Shown here: in pieces, positions 13,999-21,088 of the stretch
How positions within the stretch are numbered: the first letter of the stretch is position 1
How the letters are laid out: the number at the start of each line of letters is the position of its first letter
Origin: DAOUAM01 sp034433305
GTDB taxonomy: Bacteria; Chloroflexota; Dehalococcoidia; Lucifugimonadales; DAOUAM01
Assembly: GCA_034433305.1 (NCBI GenBank)
Contig: DAOUAM010000010.1
Span: forward strand, 1 to 25,013
DNA: 25,013 bases
Reading direction: 5' to 3'
Notes under the pieces: generated by a model
The model's input: only the letters and a program-made list of their open reading frames with translations
Database searches by the model: none
What the model was told of the DNA's origin: nothing
Position numbers and translations under genes: made by a program

Positions 13999-16734
13999 AT
14001 GGGCCTCAACGACTTGCCCACCACCCGGGTCATTCTGCGCGACGGCCGTAGCCTGAGGCTGCGGCCCATCACCCCAGCGGACAAGCAGCGGCTCCTGGAC
14101 TTTTTCGCTCGCCTCAGCCCCCATAGCCGCTACCTGCGCTTCCAGTACGGCAAGAGCTACATCTCCGACGAAGAGGCGGAACACTTCACCAGCATCAGCC
14201 TGCCCCAGCGGTGCGCCTACGTCGCCACCACAGGCGAGGGCGAGCAGGAGCGCATCGTGGGCGTCGGAAGCTGGGACGCCCTGCCGGAGGATGGCCGCGC
14301 CGAGGTTGCCTTCGCCGTGGAGGACAACATCCAGCTCCTGGGCGTTGGCACGGCCCTGCTGGAGCAACTGGCCGAGGCCGCCGCGCTCTTCGGTATCCGG
14401 CGCTTCGAGGCCCAGGTGCTGCCCGAGAACACCCGCATGATGGACGTGTTCGACCAGTCCGGGCTTCAGGCCACACGCCGCCTGGAAGACGGGGTGTTCC
14501 ACTACACCATGGACCTCGCCCATCTCGAGGAGTACCAGAGGCGGCGCGCCTACCGCGAGCACGTGGCCAGGTCCGCGGGAGTGCGCCACATCCTCTACCC
14601 CAGGAGCATCGCCGTCGTGGGCGCCTCGCGGGACCCGCAGAAGCTGGGCGGCGCCATCTTCCGTAACCTGCTCCAGGGCGGGTTCAACGGCGTCGTGTTC
14701 CCGGTCAACCCCAATGCAGGCTCGGTCAGCGGCGTCCTGGCCTATCCCTCGGTGACGGAGGTGCCCGGCGACGTGGACCTGGCCATCGTGGCCGTGCCGC
14801 CCCAGCAGGTGCTGGACGTGGTGGACCAGTGCGCCAGGAAGGGCGTCTTTGGCCTGGTGGTCATAACCGCCGGCTTCGGCGAGACTGGCCCCGAGGGCAA
14901 GGAGCGGGAGCGAGTCCTGAGGCAGAAGCTCATGGCCTATGGCATGCGCCTCATCGGGCCCAACTGCCTGGGCGTCCTGAACAACGACCGGGGCACGTGC
15001 ATGAACGCCACCTTCGCGCCCGTCGTGCCGCCGCCGGGCAGGGTGAGCATGGGGTCTCAGAGCGGCGCCCTGGGCCTGGCCCTGCTGGACTACGCCAGCA
15101 GCATTGGCCTGGGCATGGCCCACTTCGTCAGCCTGGGCAACAAGGTGGACATCTCCTCCAACGACCTGCTGGAGTTCTGGGAGGACAACCAGGCCACGGA
15201 CGTCATCCTGCTGTACCTGGAGTCCTTCGGCAACCCGCGCAAGTTCAGCCGCATCGCCAGGCGCGTCTCGCGGGCCAAGCCTATCATCGCCGTGAAGGGG
15301 GGCCGGTCTGCCGCAGGCGCCAGGGCGGCCGCGTCCCACACCGGCGCGCTTGCCTCGGCTAACGTGGCCGTGGATGCCCTGTTCGCCCAGTCTGGTGTCA
15401 TTCGCGTCAACACCATCGAGGAGATGTTCGGCGTGGCGCAGGTGCTGGCGTACCAGCCCCTGCCTCGCGGCGAGCGTGTTGCCATCGTCACCAATGCTGG
15501 CGGCCCCGGTATCCTGGCCGCCGATGCCTGCGAGACGTGGGGTCTGAAGGTAGCCACTCTGTCCGAGTCCACGCAACTCCGGCTGCGCCAGTTCCTGCCG
15601 CCAGAGGCCAGCGTCGCCAACCCGGTGGACATGATCGCCTCGGCCACGCCCGCGCACTACCGTGATACCGTCTCCGCCGTGCTGGACGACGACAACGTGG
15701 ATGCCGTGCTGTTCATCTACATCCCGCCGCTGGTAACGCGGCCAGAGGACATCGCGGCGGCCGTCCGGGAGGCGGTGTCCCGCCGCGACCACGGCAAGCC
15801 AGTGCTGGCCTGCTTCATGATGTCACGCGGCGCGCCGGCGGGACTCGGCCTCGGTCAGGGCCGCTACATCCCGTCCTTCATCTTTCCGGAGGACGCCGTG
15901 CAGGCGCTGGCCCATGCCTGCGACTACGCCCGTTTCAGGGAAGCTCCAGAGGGCCGCGTGCTGGAGTTCCAGGACGTGGACAGGCAGGGCGCCAGGGTGC
16001 TGCTGGAGGAGGCCCCTGTGTCCGAAGAGGCCACGTGGCTCCCGACAGACCTGGCCATGGGCCTGCTCAGGGCATACCGCATCCCCATCGTGGAGACGGT
16101 GGCGGCCCACTCGCCGCAAGACGCCGCCGGACAGGCCCAGCGCCTGGGCTTCCCGGTAGCCATGAAGGTCCGCTCATCCACCATCATTCACAAGTCAGAC
16201 GTCGGGGGAGTCGTCCTTGGGCTGCGCTCCAGGGAGGATGTGGAGCAGGCGTACCGCTCCATGGCTGAGCGGCTGCAGGCCATGGGCCGTGGCAGCGAGA
16301 TGCAGGGAGTGGTGCTACAGCCCATGGCCGGCGGCGGCCAGGAGATGATCATAGGCATGTCCCAGGACCCAGTCTTCGGGCCGCTGGTGATGGTCGGGCT
16401 GGGCGGTGTGCAGGTGGAGGTGCTGAAGGACGTGGCCTTCTCGCTGCATCCCCTCACGGACCTGGACCCGGACAGGATGCTGCGCTCGCTGAAAAGCCTG
16501 CCCCTTCTGGAGGGGTGGCGTGGCACGCCCCCTCGGGACGTGGAAGCCCTCAAAGACGTGCTGCTGCGCTCCTCCGCCCTGATTGAGGACTTCCCGGAGA
16601 TCGAACAGGTAGAGATAAATCCCCTGCTGGTCCTGGAAAGGGGCCGGGGCTGCGTCGCCGTTGATGCCCGCGTACAGTTACGGCGTCTACAGCCGGGGCG
16701 AAGGGAGTCCCGCGCCGCTCAGGCCAGAGGCTAG
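13999..16734 (+). CDS. GNAT acetyltransferase fused to ADP-forming acyl-CoA synthetase
   Basis: The product is 911 residues. Residues about 1-170 form a GNAT domain (acetyl-CoA loop QLLGVGTALL). About 195-660 hold CoA-binding and succinyl-CoA-ligase-like domains (SIAVVGASRDPQKLGG, IGPNCLGVLN, SQSGALGLALLDY). About 690-900 form the ATP-grasp domain (GFPVAMKVRSS, QPMAGGGQEMIIG). Relatives are Pat protein acetyltransferases and ADP-forming acetyl-CoA synthetases. The phospho-His (H447, SHTGAL) and a second His (H731, HKSDVGG) are both kept, so the synthetase half may be active, unlike Salmonella-type Pat. GGAGGG precedes the ATG. It may link acyl-CoA/ATP conversion with lysine acetylation. Confidence 0.9.
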   Translation: MGLNDLPTTRVILRDGRSLRLRPITPADKQRLLDFFARLSPHSRYLRFQYGKSYISDEEAEHFTSISLPQRCAYVATTGEGEQERIVGVGSWDALPEDGRAEVAFAVEDNIQLLGVGTALLEQLAEAAALFGIRRFEAQVLPENTRMMDVFDQSGLQATRRLEDGVFHYTMDLAHLEEYQRRRAYREHVARSAGVRHILYPRSIAVVGASRDPQKLGGAIFRNLLQGGFNGVVFPVNPNAGSVSGVLAYPSVTEVPGDVDLAIVAVPPQQVLDVVDQCARKGVFGLVVITAGFGETGPEGKERERVLRQKLMAYGMRLIGPNCLGVLNNDRGTCMNATFAPVVPPPGRVSMGSQSGALGLALLDYASSIGLGMAHFVSLGNKVDISSNDLLEFWEDNQATDVILLYLESFGNPRKFSRIARRVSRAKPIIAVKGGRSAAGARAAASHTGALASANVAVDALFAQSGVIRVNTIEEMFGVAQVLAYQPLPRGERVAIVTNAGGPGILAADACETWGLKVATLSESTQLRLRQFLPPEASVANPVDMIASATPAHYRDTVSAVLDDDNVDAVLFIYIPPLVTRPEDIAAAVREAVSRRDHGKPVLACFMMSRGAPAGLGLGQGRYIPSFIFPEDAVQALAHACDYARFREAPEGRVLEFQDVDRQGARVLLEEAPVSEEATWLPTDLAMGLLRAYRIPIVETVAAHSPQDAAGQAQRLGFPVAMKVRSSTIIHKSDVGGVVLGLRSREDVEQAYRSMAERLQAMGRGSEMQGVVLQPMAGGGQEMIIGMSQDPVFGPLVMVGLGGVQVEVLKDVAFSLHPLTDLDPDRMLRSLKSLPLLEGWRGTPPRDVEALKDVLLRSSALIEDFPEIEQVEINPLLVLERGRGCVAVDARVQLRRLQPGRRESRAAQARG

Positions 16735-16874
16735 TCAGAGGAAGGCAGCTTGCGGGGTTGCTGTACTTCCATGTCGGCGTTGTGGCACTGGACAGTGCCG
16801 GAGCCGCCCTTGGTGCATAGCACCATGGCGCCACACACTTCGCACTTGTAGCGTCTGCCGAGCTGGTTAGGCAT
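16731..16874 (-). CDS. Desulforedoxin-like microprotein A (47 residues, CxxC...CH)
   Basis: On the minus strand the frame runs from ATG (16872-16874) to TAG (16731-16733) and encodes 47 residues starting MPNQLGRRYKCEVCG. AGGGGG lies about 8 bases before the ATG. Cys11, Cys14 and Cys30 match the desulforedoxin pattern (CxxC, 15 residues, CC), but the fourth ligand is His31 in place of Cys; Cys20 is extra. Desulforedoxins are tiny iron or zinc ribbons. The stop shares a CTAG with the stop of the convergent acyl-CoA synthetase gene. It follows a second such gene after 47 bases. Function is unknown; electron transfer or metal binding is inferred. Confidence 0.75.
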   Translation of the reverse strand: MPNQLGRRYKCEVCGAMVLCTKGGSGTVQCHNADMEVQQPRKLPSSD

Positions 16875-16921
16875 ATGCACAGCCCCCTCCGTCAGAAGTC
16901 TTGACGCGGTCTGATGGGGGA

Positions 16922-17041
16922 CTAGGACTTGAGGGTAGCCGGTACCCCGCAGCAGACCAGGGTGCCATTGCCGCCCCTGGTGACCACAAACTCAGAGCCG
17001 CACTTCGAACAGTAGTACCGCTTGCCAGTTTCCGTCGCCAA
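16922..17041 (-). CDS. Desulforedoxin-like microprotein B (39 residues, CxxC...CC)
   Basis: On the minus strand a TTG start (17039-17041) leads to a TAG at 16922-16924 and 39 residues opening MATETGKRYYCSKCG. Cys11, Cys14, Cys30 and Cys31 have exactly the spacing of desulforedoxin (CxxC, 15 residues, CC), a rubredoxin-like Fe(Cys)4 site. An in-frame TAG lies six codons upstream, so no longer start is possible; GAGGT lies about 9 bases before the TTG. It is the first gene after a near-consensus promoter at 17083-17111 and is followed by microprotein A. It may also be a zinc ribbon; the metal cannot be read from sequence. Confidence 0.7.
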   Translation of the reverse strand: MATETGKRYYCSKCGSEFVVTRGGNGTLVCCGVPATLKS

Positions 17042-17082
17042 GTCCCTGTACCTCTACTGCTAGACGCGTCTGTCTGGAGAAG

Positions 17083-17111
17083 ATTATAGCCGTCGCCCAC
17101 AGGCGCGTCAA
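17083..17111 (-). promoter_or_regulatory. Near-consensus promoter of the desulforedoxin-like pair
   Basis: On the minus strand TTGACG (17106-17111) and TATAAT (17083-17088) are exactly 17 bases apart, the best promoter in the window. The predicted start is near 17076, 35 bases before the TTG start codon. AGACGCGTC occurs at 17062-17070 (inside the palindrome AGACGCGTCT, 17062-17071) and again at 17118-17126, on either side of the promoter, as expected of an operator pair. Confidence 0.8.
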
Positions 17112-17300
17112 CGAACCAGACGCGTCCCGCCGCGCCGGAGGCCGGCCACTTCGGGGAGTGGCTTGTACCACTTTTTGCTCAAAAGAGGCAGGGGGCTTCC
17201 CTACCTCCACCGGCTGACAGGGGTATGGATTTCCCTCACGCCAGACTCTACGGCCTGCCGGAAGCCTGTGCAGACACCGTAAGAGACTGTGCCGCGCTGG

Positions 17301-17732
17301 CTATTCCCTGACTTCCAGCAGCTCTATCCAGTTGCCCTCGGGGTCCTGGAGGTAGCAGCCCTTCCGTCCAGGCGCGACCTCGACCGGAGGGTTCAGCTTT
17401 ATGGCACCGTGGCTGGTGATGTGACGGAAGGCCTCCTCGATGTTGGCCACGGTGAAGGCCAGGTGCGTCGCACCGATGGTGCTACGCTCGCTGGTCGGCC
17501 TCGCCGCGCTGGGTGGGTTGACATAGTTGATCAGCTCCAGCAGGTGGCCGTCCCCGGCGCTCAGGATAACTATCCTCAAGTGGGCATTGTTGTAGCCAAC
17601 GACCTGGGAGATGGGCTTGCCCTGTCGCTCACGCGTCGCCACCACTTTCAGGCCAATGACGTCCCGGTAAAAGGCCACCGCCCTGTCCAGGTCCCTGACG
17701 ACGAAGCCGGTGTGGTTCATGCCAGTTATCAT
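17301..17732 (-). CDS. VOC family protein (glyoxalase / dioxygenase superfamily)
   Basis: The product is 143 residues with two beta-alpha-beta-beta-beta halves. The metal site of vicinal-oxygen-chelate enzymes is complete: H7 (MNHTGFVVRDLD), E66 (HLLELINY), H90 (ATHLAFTV) and E137 (GNWIELLE). The family includes glyoxalase I, methylmalonyl-CoA epimerase and ring-cleaving dioxygenases; the closest function cannot be decided. GGAGGG is 7 bases before the ATG at 17732. It is single, downstream of the DUF423 gene by 19 bases, so the two may be co-transcribed. Confidence 0.88.
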   Translation of the reverse strand: MITGMNHTGFVVRDLDRAVAFYRDVIGLKVVATRERQGKPISQVVGYNNAHLRIVILSAGDGHLLELINYVNPPSAARPTSERSTIGATHLAFTVANIEEAFRHITSHGAIKLNPPVEVAPGRKGCYLQDPEGNWIELLEVRE

Positions 17733-17751
17733 GAGTCAGCCCTCCATTGCC

Positions 17752-18186
17752 TCAGGATGTGTACCTGCGGACCGCGCCCAATGCCAGGAATGCCCAGGCC
17801 GCCATGAGGGCCACTCCACCCACGGGCGCAGGCACCGCGAAGAAGCCCAGGTCGGTGAGGGCGATCCCATAGAGGCTGCCGCTGAAGCAGACGATGCCCA
17901 CGGCGAACAGCCAGCCGCAGGCTGTCAGCAGGCGCGAGCGCCAGCGGCCGGCCAGCAGCCCCACGGCCAGCAGGGCCAGCCCATGGTACATCTGAAAGCG
18001 CACCGCCGTCTGGAATATGTCGGCGTCCTCGGCGCTAAGGGAGCCTCGCAGCACATGCGTGCCCGCCGCCCCTGCCACTACCGCCAGAAGCCCGAAGACA
18101 GCACCGAGGGCCACCCAAGCCCTCTCTGCCGGCGGGGCCTTTTGCTCCTCGCTGAGGGTGGGACGTTTGGGCGCGCTGGTCCGCAT
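17752..18186 (-). CDS. DUF423 membrane protein
   Basis: The product is 144 residues: a charged N-terminal segment (about 1-25), then four hydrophobic helices. The conserved DUF423 features are present: GAVFGLLAVVAGAAGTHVLRG, the FQTAVRFQMYHGLALL segment and CFSGSLYGIALT. The family is an inner-membrane protein of unknown function. The ATG at 18186 has GGAGGT with very short spacing. An ATG at 18225 would add 13 residues but lies on the predicted -10 element. A TGA-TATGAT extended -10 at 18221-18229 would start transcription near 18214. Confidence 0.88.
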   Translation of the reverse strand: MRTSAPKRPTLSEEQKAPPAERAWVALGAVFGLLAVVAGAAGTHVLRGSLSAEDADIFQTAVRFQMYHGLALLAVGLLAGRWRSRLLTACGWLFAVGIVCFSGSLYGIALTDLGFFAVPAPVGGVALMAAWAFLALGAVRRYTS

Positions 18187-18220
18187 AACCTCCAATACCT
18201 CCCTGTCTGCTCTAGACGTT

Positions 18221-18229
18221 ATCATATCA
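18221..18229 (-). promoter_or_regulatory. Candidate extended -10 promoter of the DUF423 gene
   Basis: On the minus strand TGA-TATGAT gives an extended -10 with no -35 match at 17 bases. The predicted leader is about 28 bases. Confidence 0.4.
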
Positions 18230-18262
18230 GGAGCAGTGTACCCCGCTCCACTGCGAGGTGGA

Positions 18263-19738
18263 ATGATGAGATGCCTATGGCACATGCTGGCCGTCCTGGT
18301 GGCGCTGCTGGCCTGCACGCGTGCCGGCGCCCAGGCCACGCCTGGGCCATCCCCATCGCCTGCCGTGACCGTTGCGCCGACGGCCACTCCGACGGTGGCG
18401 CCTCCAGGGCCGGGCGGCACGCCCACGGCCACCCCCATGCCAACGGCAGCACCCAGGGCCTCGCCATCGGCCCCTTCACCCACGCCGACCGCCAGCGCCA
18501 CGCCCACCCGGGTGGCCACAGCACCAGGCCCAACGCCAGGAGGCACCTCTCCACCCCCGACCCCCTCGGCCACACCCTCTCCACCCATACCCACGACGAC
18601 GCCCGGGGGAAGCGTGGCCTCGCCCACTCCCACGCCCGGTATCTCCGCCAGCCGGCTCGTCCCCATGGCTATCGAGCCTGCCTTCCCACGGCTGTCCCTG
18701 CCCAGGATAGTCCACCTGGCCGCCCCGCCCGACGGCTCCAGCAGGCTCTTCGCCGTGCTCCAGCCGGGCCAGGTGGTGGTGTTCCCCAACGACCCCAACG
18801 TGGAGTCGGCCAGCCTGTTCCTGGACATTCGCGACAAGGTGGACGACACCGGCAGAGAGGAGGGGCTGCTGGGCCTGGCCTTCGACCCCAGCTTCAGGGA
18901 CAATGGCTACTTCTATGTTAACTACACCGCCACCAACCCGGACCGCTCGGTGATATCGCGCTTCACCGTAAGCAGGGACGACCCCAACATGGCAGACCCG
19001 GACAGCGAACGGGTGGTGCTGGAGGTGGGCCAGCCCTATGCCAACCACAATGGCGGCCACCTGGTCTTCGGCCCGGATGGCTACCTGTACATCGGCTTCG
19101 GCGACGGCGGCAGCGGCGGCGATCCCCACGGCAACGGCCAGAACACCGGCGTACTACTGGGCAAGATACTGCGCATTGACGTCAGCAGCCTGGACACCAC
19201 CGGCAGGTACGCCATCCCGCCAGATAACCCCTTCGTCGGACGGGGGCCTGGCTTCCGGGAGGAAGTCTGGGCCTATGGCCTGCGCAACCCCTGGCGCTTC
19301 AACTTCGACCCCCAGACGGGGCTGCTGTGGGCCGCCGACGTCGGCCAGAACCGGCTGGAGGAGGTGGACATCATCGTGCCCGGCGGCAACTATGGCTGGA
19401 ACATCATGGAAGGCACCGACTGCTTCTCCCCCAGGAGCGGCTGCAACACCAATGGGCTGGTGCCGCCCATCGCCGAGTACGACCACGGCGACGGCTGCTC
19501 CATCACCGGCGGGTACGTCTATCGCGGCTCCCGGCTGCCCCAGGTCTACGGCGCATACATCTACGCCGATTACTGTAGTGGTAAGATATGGGCACTGCGG
19601 TACGATGGCACCCGCATCACCGAGCACCTGGAAGTCCTGGACTCTCAACTCCCCATTTCTGCCTTTGGCCTGGACCAGTCGGGGGAGCTATATATCCTCT
19701 CCCATGATGGCGGCATATACCGGCTGAAGGCACGCTGA
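18263..19738 (+). CDS. Exported PQQ-dependent sugar dehydrogenase with Thr/Pro-rich linker
   Basis: The product is 491 residues. A signal peptide (about 1-24, MMRCLWHMLAVLVALLAC then TRAGAQA) ends with either a lipobox-like LLAC or a signal peptidase I site. Residues about 26-125 are almost only Pro, Thr, Ala, Ser and Gly, probably a flexible wall-spanning linker. From about 135 the soluble glucose/sorbosone dehydrogenase propeller follows: EEGLLGLAFDPSF, NHNGGHLVFGPDGYLYIGFGDGG, GKILRIDV, YGLRNPWRFNFD, GGNYGWNIMEG. It oxidises sugars to lactones with PQQ outside the membrane. Two start ATGs (18263 and 18266) are adjacent; GAGGTGG is upstream. The next gene follows after 9 bases. Confidence 0.88.
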   Translation: MMRCLWHMLAVLVALLACTRAGAQATPGPSPSPAVTVAPTATPTVAPPGPGGTPTATPMPTAAPRASPSAPSPTPTASATPTRVATAPGPTPGGTSPPPTPSATPSPPIPTTTPGGSVASPTPTPGISASRLVPMAIEPAFPRLSLPRIVHLAAPPDGSSRLFAVLQPGQVVVFPNDPNVESASLFLDIRDKVDDTGREEGLLGLAFDPSFRDNGYFYVNYTATNPDRSVISRFTVSRDDPNMADPDSERVVLEVGQPYANHNGGHLVFGPDGYLYIGFGDGGSGGDPHGNGQNTGVLLGKILRIDVSSLDTTGRYAIPPDNPFVGRGPGFREEVWAYGLRNPWRFNFDPQTGLLWAADVGQNRLEEVDIIVPGGNYGWNIMEGTDCFSPRSGCNTNGLVPPIAEYDHGDGCSITGGYVYRGSRLPQVYGAYIYADYCSGKIWALRYDGTRITEHLEVLDSQLPISAFGLDQSGELYILSHDGGIYRLKAR

Positions 19739-19747
19739 GGAGGGAAC

Positions 19748-20614
19748 ATGCCCAAGGCGCTGGTCAACGGCACCAACATCTACTACGAAGTCCACGGCGA
19801 GGGCTTCCCCCTGGTATGGAGCCATGAGTTTGCCGGGGACTATCGCTCCTGGAGGCCGCAGGTAAGCTTCTTTGCCCGCAGGTACCGCGTCATTACCTAT
19901 AACGCCCGAGGCTATCCACCCTCGGACGTGCCCACGGCCCCAGATGCCTACACCCAGGAGCAAGCGGTGGAAGACCTGCGCGGCCTGCTGGAGCACCTGG
20001 GCATCCGCCAGGCCCACATAGGCGGCCTGTCCATGGGCGGCAACGTGGCCCTGAACTTCGGGCTTACCTACCCCCAGATGGCCCGCTCGCTGGTGGTGGC
20101 GGGCACAGGCACAGGCTCCACAGACCCGGACCTCTTCCGCAAGCGTGTGGAGGAGATGGCCCGGCAACTGGAGGCCAGGGGCATGGCCGCGCTGTCGGAC
20201 TACGTGCGCGGCCCGGCCCGCGTCCAGTTGCAGCGGAAAGACCCGCGCGGCTGGCAGGAGTTCGTGGAGCACCTGATGCAGCACTCCAGCACCGGCTCGG
20301 CGCTGACCTTCCGGGGAGTCCAGGGGCGCCGCCCTCCCATCTTCGCGCTGGAGGCCAGGCTCCGCGCCCTGGAAGTCCCAACGCTGGTCATGACCGGCGA
20401 CGAAGACGACCCGTGCATCGAGCCCAGCATCTTCATGAAGCGCTGCATACCCAGGTCGGGGCTGGTGGTGTTCCCCCAGTCGGGGCACGCCATAAACCTG
20501 GAGGAGCCTGACCTGTTCAACCGGGTAGTGCTGGACTTCCTGACGGCGGTGGAGGCTGGCAAGTGGGCAAAGCGGGATGCTGGCGCCGAGGCCGGTTCCC
20601 TCATGCGGCGCTGA
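19748..20614 (+). CDS. Alpha/beta hydrolase
   Basis: The product is 288 residues with the alpha/beta-hydrolase fold. The nucleophile elbow GLSMGGN (Ser95), an acid in TGDEDDPC (near residue 220) and a His in SGHAINLEEPDLF form a plausible triad. The oxyanion region reads WSHEFAGDYRSW in place of the more usual HG, as in a subgroup of ester or C-C hydrolases. GAGGAGGG precedes the ATG by 3 bases. It starts 9 bases after the sugar dehydrogenase and is probably in the same transcript. The substrate is unknown. Confidence 0.88.
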   Translation: MPKALVNGTNIYYEVHGEGFPLVWSHEFAGDYRSWRPQVSFFARRYRVITYNARGYPPSDVPTAPDAYTQEQAVEDLRGLLEHLGIRQAHIGGLSMGGNVALNFGLTYPQMARSLVVAGTGTGSTDPDLFRKRVEEMARQLEARGMAALSDYVRGPARVQLQRKDPRGWQEFVEHLMQHSSTGSALTFRGVQGRRPPIFALEARLRALEVPTLVMTGDEDDPCIEPSIFMKRCIPRSGLVVFPQSGHAINLEEPDLFNRVVLDFLTAVEAGKWAKRDAGAEAGSLMRR

Positions 20615-20647
20615 GGCCTTTTCGTGTAGCAGCCTCTCCAGGCACCG

Positions 20648-20676
20648 TTGCGCTGAGCGTACCGGTGGTGTATTGT
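20648..20676 (+). promoter_or_regulatory. Predicted promoter of the small membrane protein gene
   Basis: TTGCGC (20648-20653) and TATTGT (20671-20676) are 17 bases apart. Transcription would start near 20683, giving a leader of about 47 bases. Confidence 0.5.
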
Positions 20677-20729
20677 GGGGCTGTTGCCTGCATCACCCGG
20701 ATAAGCAGTCACGGTCAGGCGGGTTGCCG

Positions 20730-21002
20730 ATGAGCGTGAGAATACTTGGCCTGCCGGTGGCCTTCGTGATGATAGTGCTGATGGCTGTTGCCATCATGGT
20801 GTTCATCGGCGCATGGGCAGCCGACGCCAGGGCTCAGGCCAGGATGCAAGGCTTTCCCATGGCCGTCGGCGCGGAGGCGATGCTTCCCGGCGCCCCTGTG
20901 CCCGCAGGAGCGCCCACCGAGGCCGCGCAGCGCTTCCAGGGGCCAGAGGCCGAAGCGGCCTGGTGGGAGGAAGCTTTCCTCTACGCCTGCCCGCTGCACT
21001 GA
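20730..21002 (+). CDS. Small single-pass membrane or exported protein, function unknown
   Basis: The product is 90 residues. Residues about 7-30 are a hydrophobic helix (VAFVMIVLMAVAIMVFIGAWA) after a short N-terminus with one Arg, followed by an Ala/Pro/Glu-rich tail that ends in WWEEAFLYACPLH. ADARAQA after the helix could be a signal peptidase site. I do not recognise it. The start at 20730 is chosen because the helix follows at once; the longer frame from 20577 overlaps the hydrolase gene. The ribosome site is weak, but a good promoter lies upstream, which supports a real gene. Confidence 0.5.
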   Translation: MSVRILGLPVAFVMIVLMAVAIMVFIGAWAADARAQARMQGFPMAVGAEAMLPGAPVPAGAPTEAAQRFQGPEAEAAWWEEAFLYACPLH

Positions 21003-21088
21003 AGGCAGGAGAGAAGGCCAGCAGTCCATGGCAACAGCGGAGTCCACCAGCGTCCGGCGGGAGGCCCGGTCCCGGCCGCAGGCACTCG

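Noticed and set aside
13642..15792. Open frame of 716 codons on the minus strand opposite lipA and the synthetase fusion
   Set aside because: The His/Val/Gly/Gln-rich product has no family pattern and spans two well-supported genes on the other strand.
923..15792. A new defence or mobile system in this window
   Set aside because: No nuclease, helicase, reverse transcriptase, toxin pair, integrase or transposase signature was found; the genes are housekeeping or catabolic.
17146..17176. CCACT/AGTGG/CCACT alternating hairpins followed by TTTTT on the plus strand
   Set aside because: The stems are only 5 bp and no plus-strand gene enters or leaves this point, so an attenuator reading is not supported.
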